Shown: positions 8,039-15,715, counted from the stretch's first letter. The stretch is 20,779 nt of DNA from Scleromatobacter sp045810265 (GCA_045810265.1 JBJMWF010000517.1:1-20779), one strand, 5' to 3'. Numbers and translations are program-made. The notes: generated by a model from the sequence alone, not told the origin.

Positions 8039-9955
8039 TCAGCTCGCCCCGCGTCCGGCCTGCACCACCGGCCCGGTCAGGCCGTCGACCCCCGCGGCCC
8101 ACAGCGCGGCGGCGTCGTCCACCTCGGAGACGCCCTCGGCATACACGCGCAAGCCGATGCCATGCAGCATGCGCACCGTGCCGGCGACGTGCTGCGCGCG
8201 CGCCTCGTCGCTGGCCAGGCCATGCAGCAGGCTGGCGTCGAGCTTGATGAAGTCCAGGCCGGCTTCCAGCAGGCCGCGCGTGTCGGCCAGGCGCTCGCCG
8301 GCGTGCTCCAGCCCGATCTTGGTCCCCGAGCCGTGCAGCTGCTCCGCGAGTTCACGCACCAGGTGCAGTTGCTTGACGGCACCGGCCTCGGCCAGCTCCA
8401 GCGAGAGCCGCGGCGACGCCGCTGGATGCGCGACGACCAGGGCGTGCACGCGGGTGGAGAACGCCGAGTCCGACAGCGACGAGGGACTGACGTTGATCGA
8501 GCGCGGTGCCGAGTCGGACGCGATCGCCTGCAGCGCGAGCTCGATCGCGAGCAGGTCGACGTCCGCCGTCAGCTGCGCGCGGCGCGCCATCGGCAGCCAC
8601 TGCGCCGCCGACACCAGCGCGCCCTCGGCACCCAGCCGAAGCCGCAGCGGTGACTCGTGGTGCACCAGTTCGCCGGTGCGGCCCACGAGCGGGAAATCGA
8701 CCAGCTGTGCGCTGCGATCGGCCAACGCGGCCTGGATGCGCAGGCGCCACGCGTCTTCGCCCAGGGCATTGCTGTCGGCGTTGTCGTCCAGTTCCACGGT
8801 GTTCGGGCCGCGGCTCTCGGCGCGGGCCAGCGCCTGGTCGGCGGCCGCCAGCAGCGTCGACATCGCGGCGCCAAGGGTCCAGCGCACCGCGCCGACCACC
8901 ACGTGCGTGCCACCATCATGCGCACGCAGCAGGCTGCGCAGGCGGGCGGACACGTCGGCCGCCGATTCGCGCAGCGACTGGACGTCCGGCAGCGCCAGTG
9001 CGAAGTCGCTGCCGTTCAGGCGCCCCACTTCGGCCGCGGCGATGCGGCGCGAGGACTCCACCATGGCCGCGGCCGCGTCCTGCAGCAGGCGGTCGGTGGC
9101 CGAGCGTCCCAGCGTGCGGTTGAGCGACTGCAATTCGACCAGGCGCACCATCACGAGCACGCCGCTGGCCGCGCCATCCTCGGCATCGAGCATCACCTTC
9201 AGGCGGCTGAGAAAGTGCGCGCGGTTGGACAACCCGGTCAGCGGATCGCAATGCGCCTGGCGCCGCAACAGCTCGACCTGCCCGGCCTGCTCGTCGAACA
9301 TCGTCTTGACGCGGCCGACCATCGCGTTCATCGCCCGCGTGACGTTGCGCAGCTCCGGCATGTCCGGCTCGTCGACGGTGACGAAGCGCCGCTCGGTGAT
9401 GGCCTTGGCCTGGTCGACGGTTCGCAGCAGCGGCACGCGGATGCGGTTGACGCCCACGGTCGAGAAGACGCCTGCGCCGACCACCAGCAGCAGCAGCACG
9501 CCCACCGTGTCGAGCGTGCTCTGCCACAGCTCGTCGTCGGCGAAGGCCGACTGGCTGCGCACCTCGAGGCGGCCGATCTGGCGCCAGCCGTCGCTCACCT
9601 GCGCCACGCCGTCAGCCGGCGCGATGCCCAGCAGCGCCACGAACCAGCCGGGCGCACGTTGCGGGTGCGGGTCGGCCTGCTTCTCGACGATGGTCTTGCC
9701 GTTGGTGCCCAGCAGGCGGATGCGCTCGTAGTAGCCGGTGTCGAACTGGCTCGAGATCGCGAGCTCGAGCGCCACCGGGTCGCCTTTCTGCTGCGACAGG
9801 GTCAGCGCGAGCGACTGCGCGGTGTCGTTGTTCTTCAGGTTCAGCTGCGTCTGCAGATAGTGGCGCGCGGCGTGCACGGACACGCCGATCGCCCCGGCGA
9901 AGGCCAGCAGCAGCGTCACCGACAACAGCAACCACACCTGGCGAATCAGCGACAT
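8039..9955 (-). CDS. lapD: LapD-like c-di-GMP receptor, inner membrane, degenerate GGDEF-EAL
   Basis: This protein of 638 residues has two membrane helices (about 4-26 and 150-168) flanking a periplasmic LapD/MoxY-type domain, then a HAMP segment (about 168-225), a GGDEF-like domain (about 235-385) and an EAL-like domain (about 405-630). The N-terminus follows Pseudomonas LapD closely: MSL start, FDTGYY, WFVALLGI and VSDGW, where W124 matches the LapD tryptophan known to contact LapG (from memory, W125). The GGDEF motif is replaced by GSDF (315-318) and the EAL motif by HES (433-435), so catalysis is unlikely. By family knowledge LapD binds c-di-GMP in its EAL domain and then holds LapG, protecting the adhesin from cleavage. 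The start at 9955 is chosen over an upstream one because of AGGAG with a 5-base spacer and the match to LapD. lapG lies 58 bp upstream on the same strand. Confidence 0.92.
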   Translation of the reverse strand: MSLIRQVWLLLSVTLLLAFAGAIGVSVHAARHYLQTQLNLKNNDTAQSLALTLSQQKGDPVALELAISSQFDTGYYERIRLLGTNGKTIVEKQADPHPQRAPGWFVALLGIAPADGVAQVSDGWRQIGRLEVRSQSAFADDELWQSTLDTVGVLLLLVVGAGVFSTVGVNRIRVPLLRTVDQAKAITERRFVTVDEPDMPELRNVTRAMNAMVGRVKTMFDEQAGQVELLRRQAHCDPLTGLSNRAHFLSRLKVMLDAEDGAASGVLVMVRLVELQSLNRTLGRSATDRLLQDAAAAMVESSRRIAAAEVGRLNGSDFALALPDVQSLRESAADVSARLRSLLRAHDGGTHVVVGAVRWTLGAAMSTLLAAADQALARAESRGPNTVELDDNADSNALGEDAWRLRIQAALADRSAQLVDFPLVGRTGELVHHESPLRLRLGAEGALVSAAQWLPMARRAQLTADVDLLAIELALQAIASDSAPRSINVSPSSLSDSAFSTRVHALVVAHPAASPRLSLELAEAGAVKQLHLVRELAEQLHGSGTKIGLEHAGERLADTRGLLEAGLDFIKLDASLLHGLASDEARAQHVAGTVRMLHGIGLRVYAEGVSEVDDAAALWAAGVDGLTGPVVQAGRGAS

Positions 9956-9960
9956 GCGCT

Positions 9961-9965
9961 CTCCT
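9961..9965 (-). promoter_or_regulatory. Ribosome binding site of lapD
   Basis: AGGAG on the minus strand lies 5 bases before the ATG at 9955. It decides this start over the in-frame candidate 24 codons upstream, which would reach back close to the lapG stop and has no membrane-protein-like leader. Confidence 0.75.
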
Positions 9966-10013
9966 CTTGGCCGATCGCGCGCGATCGGGTGCCGTCCATG
10001 ATGCGACGGGCCG

Positions 10014-10772
10014 TCATTCGAAACCATCCTGGCGCGCTCGCGTCAGCACTTCCCGCCATTTCGACAGGCGCGTCAACGGATCGCCATTGGCACGGATGCT
10101 ACCAACACCCTGCCACAGGCCTTCCGCGTTGAAGCTGAACACCGGCGACAGATCGGGCCGCTCTCCGGCGAGGCGGATCGCCGGCTGCAGGTTGTCCAGC
10201 ACCAGCGGCTCGGCATCGGGCGTCGGGTAGTACGCCAGCACCATGTGGGCGACGAATCCGTTGGGGGCGCCGGCGATGCTGGCCCGCACGTACACCATGC
10301 GCAGGTTGGCGTGCGGCACGCCCAGCGAGGTCAGCGTGAAGTATTTCCCGATCGCATAGTCCTCGCAGTCGCCGGCGCCCTTGCCCAGCGCTTCCAGCGG
10401 GCTGGCCCAGTAGTCCACCTGGCCCCAGTTGTCGATGTCCTCCATGTAGGCCAGGCGCTGGTTGTAGAAGTCGTTGACCGCCTTGATCTTGGCTGCGTCG
10501 TCGCGGCCTGCGAGCGAGGCCATGACCTGCTGCAGCGCCTTCGCGTTGGCGACGGCGGTCGGGCCGTACTTCTGGGCCGACTTGGCCAGGCGCTCCGGAT
10601 CGACCGCATGCACCGACAAGGCGACCAGCGCCAGTCCGGCGCACAGGCGCAGCAATATCGCGCGCAGCCAGGCAGCCGTGCGGGCCGCGCTGCCGCGCGC
10701 CGCGGCGAGCAGCGCGAGCGACAGGCGCCACGGCGGTTCGGACAAGGCTGGGCAGGAGGATGGGAAGTCCAC
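10014..10772 (-). CDS. lapG: LapG-like periplasmic cysteine protease (transglutaminase-like)
   Basis: This 252-residue protein belongs to the bacterial transglutaminase-like cysteine proteinase family. The catalytic triad is visible as C136 in GAGDCEDYAIGKY, H176 in GFVAHMVLAYY and D193 in PLVLDNL. The acidic residues after the cysteine (CED) match the calcium-site region of LapG proteins. The N-terminus has a hydrophobic export segment (about 36-56, ending SVHA) before VDPERL. By family knowledge LapG cuts the N-terminal part of a LapA-type adhesin in the periplasm and so releases it from the cell. LapD sequesters LapG when c-di-GMP is high. The gene is the first of a lapG-lapD pair and is divergent from the TolC-like gene. 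The start is uncertain: the assigned one is GTG with no clear Shine-Dalgarno, and the true start may be a little downstream. Confidence 0.92.
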   Translation of the reverse strand: MDFPSSCPALSEPPWRLSLALLAAARGSAARTAAWLRAILLRLCAGLALVALSVHAVDPERLAKSAQKYGPTAVANAKALQQVMASLAGRDDAAKIKAVNDFYNQRLAYMEDIDNWGQVDYWASPLEALGKGAGDCEDYAIGKYFTLTSLGVPHANLRMVYVRASIAGAPNGFVAHMVLAYYPTPDAEPLVLDNLQPAIRLAGERPDLSPVFSFNAEGLWQGVGSIRANGDPLTRLSKWREVLTRARQDGFE

Positions 10773-10913
10773 TGGAATCTATCGGCGTCCCGACCGGCGA
10801 CTTGAACCGGACCGCGTCGCCGGACGGCCACAAATGCGCGGCGTAATGCATGGTTGCCTCGAATGGATGCGGCCCGGCCGCCTGCCAGGATCATCCGCGC
10901 CGGGCTCGGCCAG

Positions 10914-10919
10914 TATCAT
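10914..10919 (+). promoter_or_regulatory. Possible -10 element upstream of the TolC-like gene
   Basis: TATCAT differs from the sigma-70 consensus TATAAT at one position and lies 43 bases before the start codon at 10963, in the 190-bp divergent gap between lapG and the TolC-like gene. No convincing -35 box was seen 16-18 bases upstream. The gap must also contain the lapG promoter, which I could not place. Confidence 0.25.
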
Positions 10920-10962
10920 GGAAACAACGCACTCCATCCCGTTAGGGACACGCTCCATTCCC

Positions 10963-12837
10963 ATGAAAAAGACCTTCCTCGGCCTCACCCTGCTGACGCT
11001 GGCAAGCGGCGCCGCGCTGGCGCAGACCACGTCGCCCGTGGCGCAGTCGGTGCAGAAGGCGATCGAGGGAAACCCGGAAGTTGCCGCCAAGTTCAACGCA
11101 TTTCGCGCTTCCAACGACGAGATCGACGTCGCTGCCGGTGATTGGAAGCCGCACCTGGACGCCAGCGGCAGCGCCGGCAGGCGCAACTACGAGAACACCC
11201 AGTCCATCCCGCGCGACCCGCGCTTCAACCAGGCCGGCGTCCGCCTCGAGCTGAGCCAACTGTTGTGGGATGGCCTGGCCACCCACCACGAGGTCCAGCG
11301 CCTGGGCCACGTCAAGCTCGAGCGCTACTTCGAGTTCCTCGATGCCACCGAGCAGTTCGGCCTGCAGGCGGCCACGGCCTACTACGACGTGGTGCGCTAC
11401 CGCAAGCTGCTCGCGCTGGCGGAAGACAACTACATCCAGCACAAGGTCTCGTTCGACCAGGTGCAGTCGCGCGTGAACGCGGGCGTCGGCCGTGGCGTCG
11501 ACCTGGAGCAGGTGGTCGCGCGCGTCGCGCTGGCGGAGTCCAACCTGGTCACCGAACGCGCCAACCTGCACGACGTCACCGAGCGCTACGTGCGCCTCGT
11601 GGGTTCGGTGCCGCCCAAGGACAACGTCAGTGCGGTGTCCATGGTCAGGCCGCTGCCGGCCAGCGAACAGGAGGCGATGCGCCTGGCCGCGGTGCAGAGC
11701 CCGGCCGTCGCCAGCGCCATCGAGAGCCTGCGGTCCGCCCGCGCGGCGGTGGCCGGGCGAAAGAGCCCGTTCCAGCCCAGGATCGAGGCCCGCGCGCGCG
11801 GCGCCGCGGGGCACAACCTGGACGGCGTGCTCTATGAGAAGCACGACGTCGGCGCCGAGATCGCCGTGACCTGGAACATCTTCAACGGCGGCAGCGACTC
11901 CGCCCGCGAGCGCCAGTACGCCAGCCTTCTGACCCAGGCGGAGAACCTGCGCGACAAGGCCTGCGTCGACACGCGCCAGACGGTGGCCATCGCCTTCAAC
12001 GACGTCCGCAAGCTCAACGAGCAGCTGGGCTATCTCGACCGCAACGTGGTGTCCATCCAGAAGGCACGCGACGCCTATCGCCAGCAGTTCGACATCGGCC
12101 AGCGCAGCCTGCTGGACCTGCTCAACTCCGAGAACGAGCTCTACACGGCCCGGCGTGCCTATGTGCTGGCCGAGCAGGATCTGGCCACCGCCACTGTGCG
12201 CACCTACGCTGGCTTGGGCACGCTGGTGGCGAGCCTGGGGCTCAAGCGTCCGGACGCGCAGAACCTGGCGTCCGAGGCCGACAACTGGGGCATCGACGGT
12301 GACGCGTCCTCGCGCTGCCCACTGGATGCCATCGAGGTCGGCGGCGCCACCTTCGCGCAACTCGACGCGCGCGCCGACAAGCTGGCAGCCCAACGCATCC
12401 CCGCCAGCCAACGTCAGCCGGCACCGCCGGCCGCGCCTGCGTCGGCCGCGATGGCCGCGCCGAGCACCGCGACGGCCGCCACCGCGCCGGCGTCCGAGCA
12501 ATCGGCCGCCATCGCCGTTCAGCGCCTGCAGGACTGGGCGGCCGCCTGGACCAGCCACGACGTCGACCGCTACATGAGCTTCTACGCCGCCGGCTTCCAG
12601 CCGCTCAAGGGCAGCAAGGCCGCCTGGATCGCAGAGCGCCACCGCCTCGTGGGCAAGGCCGGCGCGATCAGCGTCACGCTGTCCAACATCCACACGCACG
12701 CGCTGACCGACACCCGTGTGGAGACCAGCTTCGACCAGGCCTACGCATCGGCCAGCTTCAAGGACACGATGCACAAGACGCTGGTATGGGATCGCGTGGG
12801 CAGCGAATGGAAGATCGTCGGCGAAAGCAATCGTTGA
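10963..12837 (+). CDS. TolC-family outer-membrane efflux/secretion protein (LapE-like) with C-terminal NTF2-like domain
   Basis: The 624-residue protein has a clear signal peptide (MKKTFLG...SGAALA, cut after residue 20), a TolC-type body (about 25-430) with two repeated halves, and motifs such as LSQLLWDG, AATAYYDVVRYRKLL, VTWNIFNGG and FDIGQRSLLDLLNSENELY that are typical of outer-membrane channels for RTX protein export (LapE/AggA group). The family usually ends near residue 440-450. Here an Ala/Pro linker (about 475-512) leads to an extra domain (about 515-624) with helices LQDWAAAWTSHDVDRYMSFY and an end motif EWKIVGES, which is NTF2/SnoaL-like. The next two genes end in related domains. 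The role is probably the outer-membrane pore for the adhesin at the left end of the window. The extra domain would lie in the periplasm. The start is set by the signal peptide; its Shine-Dalgarno (AGGGA) is distant and weak. Confidence 0.9.
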   Translation: MKKTFLGLTLLTLASGAALAQTTSPVAQSVQKAIEGNPEVAAKFNAFRASNDEIDVAAGDWKPHLDASGSAGRRNYENTQSIPRDPRFNQAGVRLELSQLLWDGLATHHEVQRLGHVKLERYFEFLDATEQFGLQAATAYYDVVRYRKLLALAEDNYIQHKVSFDQVQSRVNAGVGRGVDLEQVVARVALAESNLVTERANLHDVTERYVRLVGSVPPKDNVSAVSMVRPLPASEQEAMRLAAVQSPAVASAIESLRSARAAVAGRKSPFQPRIEARARGAAGHNLDGVLYEKHDVGAEIAVTWNIFNGGSDSARERQYASLLTQAENLRDKACVDTRQTVAIAFNDVRKLNEQLGYLDRNVVSIQKARDAYRQQFDIGQRSLLDLLNSENELYTARRAYVLAEQDLATATVRTYAGLGTLVASLGLKRPDAQNLASEADNWGIDGDASSRCPLDAIEVGGATFAQLDARADKLAAQRIPASQRQPAPPAAPASAAMAAPSTATAATAPASEQSAAIAVQRLQDWAAAWTSHDVDRYMSFYAAGFQPLKGSKAAWIAERHRLVGKAGAISVTLSNIHTHALTDTRVETSFDQAYASASFKDTMHKTLVWDRVGSEWKIVGESNR

Positions 12838-12863
12838 CGATCCGCGGGGTTTTCCATCGCATC

Positions 12864-12888
12864 GGGGCGCTATTGGCGCCCCTTTTTT
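12864..12888 (+). terminator. Rho-independent terminator of the TolC-like gene
   Basis: A 7-bp stem GGGGCGC (12864-12870) and GCGCCCC (12876-12882) closes a 5-base loop and is followed directly by six T. It lies 26 bases after the stop codon at 12837 and isolates the TolC-like gene from the TPR gene that starts at 12988. Confidence 0.9.
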
Positions 12889-12987
12889 ATGCATTTCCCG
12901 CCTGAGCCGGGCGCTATTTTCGATAGACTCACGCGCAGCCGTTCGTGCGTCCGGCCCAACCTCAGCAAAAGAACCAAAACCGACACC

Positions 12988-14220
12988 ATGCGCGTTTCCC
13001 GCTCCTCGATGACGTCGCTGCACTCGCTCACCCGCGGCGTCGCCGCGCTCGCGCTGGCCTGGCTGTCGGCCGCGACGCTGGCGCAGTCCGCGCCGGCAGC
13101 CGCTCCCGCGCAGGCAGCGGCGCCCTCGCCGGAGGCGATCGAGATCCAGCGGCTGATCAAGAGCGGCCAGAGCACGCAGGCATTGAAGCTGATCGACGAG
13201 GCGCTGGCCAGGAATCCCAAGGATCCGGCGATGCGCTTTCGCCGCGGCGTGACCTTGTCCATGCTCGACCGCAAGGCCGAGGCGCTGCAGGTGTTCCAGA
13301 AGCTGGTCGAGGATCATCCCGAGATGCCCGCGCCGTACAACAACCTGGCGGTGCTGTACGGCTCGCAAGGCGACTACGACAAGGCGCGTGCCGCGCTGGT
13401 GGCGGCCATCCGCACCAATCCGCAATACGCCACCGCGTATCAGAACCTGGGTGACGTCTATGCGCAACTGGCCAGCCAGGCGTACTCGAAGGCGCTGCAG
13501 CTGGACAAGTCCGACACCACGGTGCCGCCCAAGCTCGTGCTGCTGCGCGAGCTGATCGCCAACCCGGGCCAGGCGGCTGCCGCACCGGCTGCCGTCGCCA
13601 CCGCCACGCCGGCGCCCGCCCCTGCTCCCGCGCCGGCCACCAAGCCGACGCAGGTCGCCGTCGCCACGCCGGCCCCTGCCCCGATCGTCGCGCCCAAGCC
13701 CGCGCCGGTGCCGCCGGCGCCCGCTCCGGTGCCGGCGCCGGCACCGGTGGCTGCCAAGCCCGCGCCCGCCCCGGCTCCGGTCGTGGCCAAGCCGGCGCCC
13801 TCGCCTGCACCCGTGCCCGCACCCGCTCCGGTCGCCGCCAAGCCCGCTCCGGCGCCGGCACCCGCCGCCTCCAGTGGCGACGCCGTCGCCGAGGTCAACG
13901 GCGCCGTGCATGCCTGGGCCGCGGCCTGGAGCCATCGCGACATGGGCGGCTACCTGGGCGCCTACACGTCCGACTACGCGACGGCTGGCAAGTCGCACAA
14001 GGCCTGGGAAGAAGACCGCAAGGCGCGCATCGTCCCGCGCAAGCACATCTCGGTGGAGGTCTCCGACCTGCGCGTGAGCGTCAATGGCGACAAGGCGCAG
14101 GCGCACTTCAAGCAGACCTACGAATCGGACACGCTGACCACCTCCGGCCACAAGACGCTCGACCTGGTGCGCTCGCCTTCCGGCAAGTGGCTGATCAAGC
14201 AGGAGTCCGTCGGCGGATGA
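12988..14220 (+). CDS. Periplasmic TPR protein with Pro/Ala linker and NTF2-like C-terminus
   Basis: The 410-residue protein has a signal peptide (basic start, hydrophobic GVAALALAWLSAATLA, predicted cut near residue 32), a TPR region (about 47-175, with ALKLIDEALARNPKDP, AEALQVFQKLVEDHPEMP and YQNLGDVYAQLASQAYSKAL), a Pro/Ala/Lys linker of about 100 residues (about 192-295), and an NTF2-like domain (about 298-410) with HAWAAAWSHRDMGGYLGAY and KWLIKQES. TPRs bind partner proteins; the linker could span part of the periplasm. The protein resembles no single named protein that I can recall. The start at 12988 puts the signal peptide at the N-terminus; ATG at 13009 is a possible alternative. It overlaps the L,D-transpeptidase gene by four bases and is probably cotranslated with it. 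Its own promoter should lie in 12889-12987, after the upstream terminator. Confidence 0.85.
   Translation: MRVSRSSMTSLHSLTRGVAALALAWLSAATLAQSAPAAAPAQAAAPSPEAIEIQRLIKSGQSTQALKLIDEALARNPKDPAMRFRRGVTLSMLDRKAEALQVFQKLVEDHPEMPAPYNNLAVLYGSQGDYDKARAALVAAIRTNPQYATAYQNLGDVYAQLASQAYSKALQLDKSDTTVPPKLVLLRELIANPGQAAAAPAAVATATPAPAPAPAPATKPTQVAVATPAPAPIVAPKPAPVPPAPAPVPAPAPVAAKPAPAPAPVVAKPAPSPAPVPAPAPVAAKPAPAPAPAASSGDAVAEVNGAVHAWAAAWSHRDMGGYLGAYTSDYATAGKSHKAWEEDRKARIVPRKHISVEVSDLRVSVNGDKAQAHFKQTYESDTLTTSGHKTLDLVRSPSGKWLIKQESVGG
13561..13872 (+). repeat. Low-complexity Pro/Ala linker coding repeats
   Basis: Imperfect repeats encode APAPAPV, AAKPAPAP and VVAKPAPSPAPV motifs, with regularly spaced lysines. The segment joins the TPR and NTF2-like parts of the gene it lies in. 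Lys-spaced Pro/Ala linkers are common in periplasm-spanning proteins of the TonB type. Length variation by slippage is likely here. Confidence 0.8.
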
Positions 14221-15656
14221 CGATGGAAGACGACGCCCCCCTCGCGTCAACACCGGCGTCGCGGCGGCCGCGGTGGCCGGGTGCGGCAGCGGCGGTCGGT
14301 TCGCTTGCGGTCGCGGGCATCGGGCTGTTGGCCAGCACCGAGCTGCATGGCATCCCGTCGCCGCACGCCACCGCGCAGGCCGCGCGCGCGGCGGTTGGCG
14401 CCAGCATCGTCCTGGCCGACGACGCGCCGCCGCCGAGCCGGCGAGTTGCGCCCGCCGGGCCTGCAAGCGCCAGCACCCTGCCGCCCGGCTCCCCGTTCAT
14501 CGGCGCGTTCAAGGGCTCGCCCGAGAGCCGGCTGATCGGCATCTACCGGGCAATCGGGCAGCAGCAGACGGAGCTCGCGATCGACGCCGCGGCCGCGCTG
14601 ACGCACGACGTGCCCGGTTTCCGGCTGGCGCAGCTCGTCTACGCCGACCTGCTGTCCGCGCGCAGCGGCAACCTGGCCGGCCCTGGCGCCGCAGGTTCCG
14701 CGAGCGCCGCCGATCCGGCGGTCGCCGCGGAGCTGGGCGACCTGCGCGACGAGGCCCAGCAGCGCTTGCACGCGCTGCAGGAACGCCCGCCCGCCAACCA
14801 GGTGCCGGCCGAATTCATCGTGCTGCCCAAGGCGATCCACCACGCCATCGCCGTCGACACCTCGCGCTCGCGGCTGTACCTGTTCGAGAACGGGCCACAA
14901 GGGGTGCGTCTGGTCAGCGACCACTACGTGTCGGTGGGCAAGCAGGGCGTGGACAAGTCGGTCGAAGGCGACCAGCGCACGCCGCTGGGCGTCTACTTCG
15001 TCTCCGACCGTGTCGGCCAGGGCTCGCTCGGCGAGGCCTTCGGCGCCGGCGCGATGCAGTTGAACTACCCCAACCTGTTGGACAAGCTGCACGGCCGCAC
15101 CGGCTCGGGCATCTACCTGCACGGCGTGCCCTTCAACACCTATTCGCGCCCGCCCAAGGATTCGGACGGCTGCGTGACGCTGGCCAACGACGAACTGGTC
15201 GCGCTGATGAACACGGTGCCGATCCATGACACGCCCGTCATCATCACGCGACAGATCCACTGGGTGAGCGACAGCGCCGCGCAGCTGCACCGCGCCGAGA
15301 TCCTCGATGCCGTCAATCACTGGCAGAGCGTGCGCGCCGGCGATGACCCGCAAGCACTGAAGACGTTCTACGAACCCGGCGCCGCGCCCGAGACGCCCGC
15401 CGCGCCGCCGCTACCGCCGCCCGCGGTGGTGATGGTCCACGGCAAGCGCCGCGTGCTGCCGCCGCCGGCCGTGCCGCCCAAGGATCCGATCTCGTTCGAC
15501 AACCTCAGCGTGATGACCTGGTCCGATGCCAAGGAGACCATGGTGGTCACCTTCAACGAGCGCAGCACCCGCACGCACCGCGAGACCGCGCTGCGACAGT
15601 ACTGGGAACGCGATGCGGCCCGGTGGAAGATCGTCGCCGAGGGCACGGTCCGATAG
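14217..15656 (+). CDS. L,D-transpeptidase-family (YkuD) enzyme with NTF2-like C-terminus, Csd6-like architecture
   Basis: The 479-residue protein has an N-terminal membrane anchor or uncleaved signal (about 22-40), an alpha-helical region (about 95-195), a YkuD catalytic domain (about 205-345) and an NTF2-like end (about 358-479, ending RWKIVAEGTVR). The YkuD signature is complete: H302 in IYLHGVPF and S316-D-G-C319-V, with C319 as the nucleophile. Such enzymes act on peptidoglycan stem peptides in the periplasm, as transpeptidases or as L,D-carboxypeptidases. The order helical region, YkuD, NTF2 resembles Helicobacter pylori Csd6, a cell-shape L,D-carboxypeptidase; this similarity is in layout only. 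A Pro-rich insert (about 387-424) sits inside the NTF2-like part. The start ATG at 14217 overlaps the stop of the TPR gene (ATGA), with AGGAG 11 bases upstream; ATG at 14223 is an alternative. Confidence 0.9.
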   Translation: MTMEDDAPLASTPASRRPRWPGAAAAVGSLAVAGIGLLASTELHGIPSPHATAQAARAAVGASIVLADDAPPPSRRVAPAGPASASTLPPGSPFIGAFKGSPESRLIGIYRAIGQQQTELAIDAAAALTHDVPGFRLAQLVYADLLSARSGNLAGPGAAGSASAADPAVAAELGDLRDEAQQRLHALQERPPANQVPAEFIVLPKAIHHAIAVDTSRSRLYLFENGPQGVRLVSDHYVSVGKQGVDKSVEGDQRTPLGVYFVSDRVGQGSLGEAFGAGAMQLNYPNLLDKLHGRTGSGIYLHGVPFNTYSRPPKDSDGCVTLANDELVALMNTVPIHDTPVIITRQIHWVSDSAAQLHRAEILDAVNHWQSVRAGDDPQALKTFYEPGAAPETPAAPPLPPPAVVMVHGKRRVLPPPAVPPKDPISFDNLSVMTWSDAKETMVVTFNERSTRTHRETALRQYWERDAARWKIVAEGTVR

Positions 15657-15703
15657 CTCGCGCGGCCGGGCACGCTGGATGCCCGGGTGAAGGCTACTCA
15701 ACC

Positions 15704-15710
15704 AGAGGAG
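15704..15710 (+). promoter_or_regulatory. Ribosome binding site of the four-cysteine protein
   Basis: AGAGGAG lies 5 bases before the ATG at 15716. It is the strongest Shine-Dalgarno match in this cluster and decides this start over upstream in-frame codons that run into the preceding gene. Confidence 0.8.
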
Positions 15711-15715
15711 CCGAC

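Noticed and set aside
8039..9955. Active diguanylate cyclase or phosphodiesterase
   Set aside because: GGDEF and EAL motifs are both degenerate, and the periplasmic part and genetic context match LapD.
8657..10132. A plus-strand open frame of 491 codons opposite lapD
   Set aside because: The His/Gln/Arg/Ala-rich product has no domain, and the minus-strand frame is a clear LapD. The antisense frame results from high GC.
12889..12987. A sigma-70 promoter for the TPR gene (weak TATTTT and GATAGACT elements near 12915-12935)
   Set aside because: A promoter is expected here after the terminator, but no -35/-10 pair with acceptable spacing could be picked by eye.
10942..14466. A minus-strand open frame of 1174 codons
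   Set aside because: It lies antisense to three genes with clear domains and signal peptides, crosses a plus-strand terminator and has an Arg/Gly/His-rich product without any domain.
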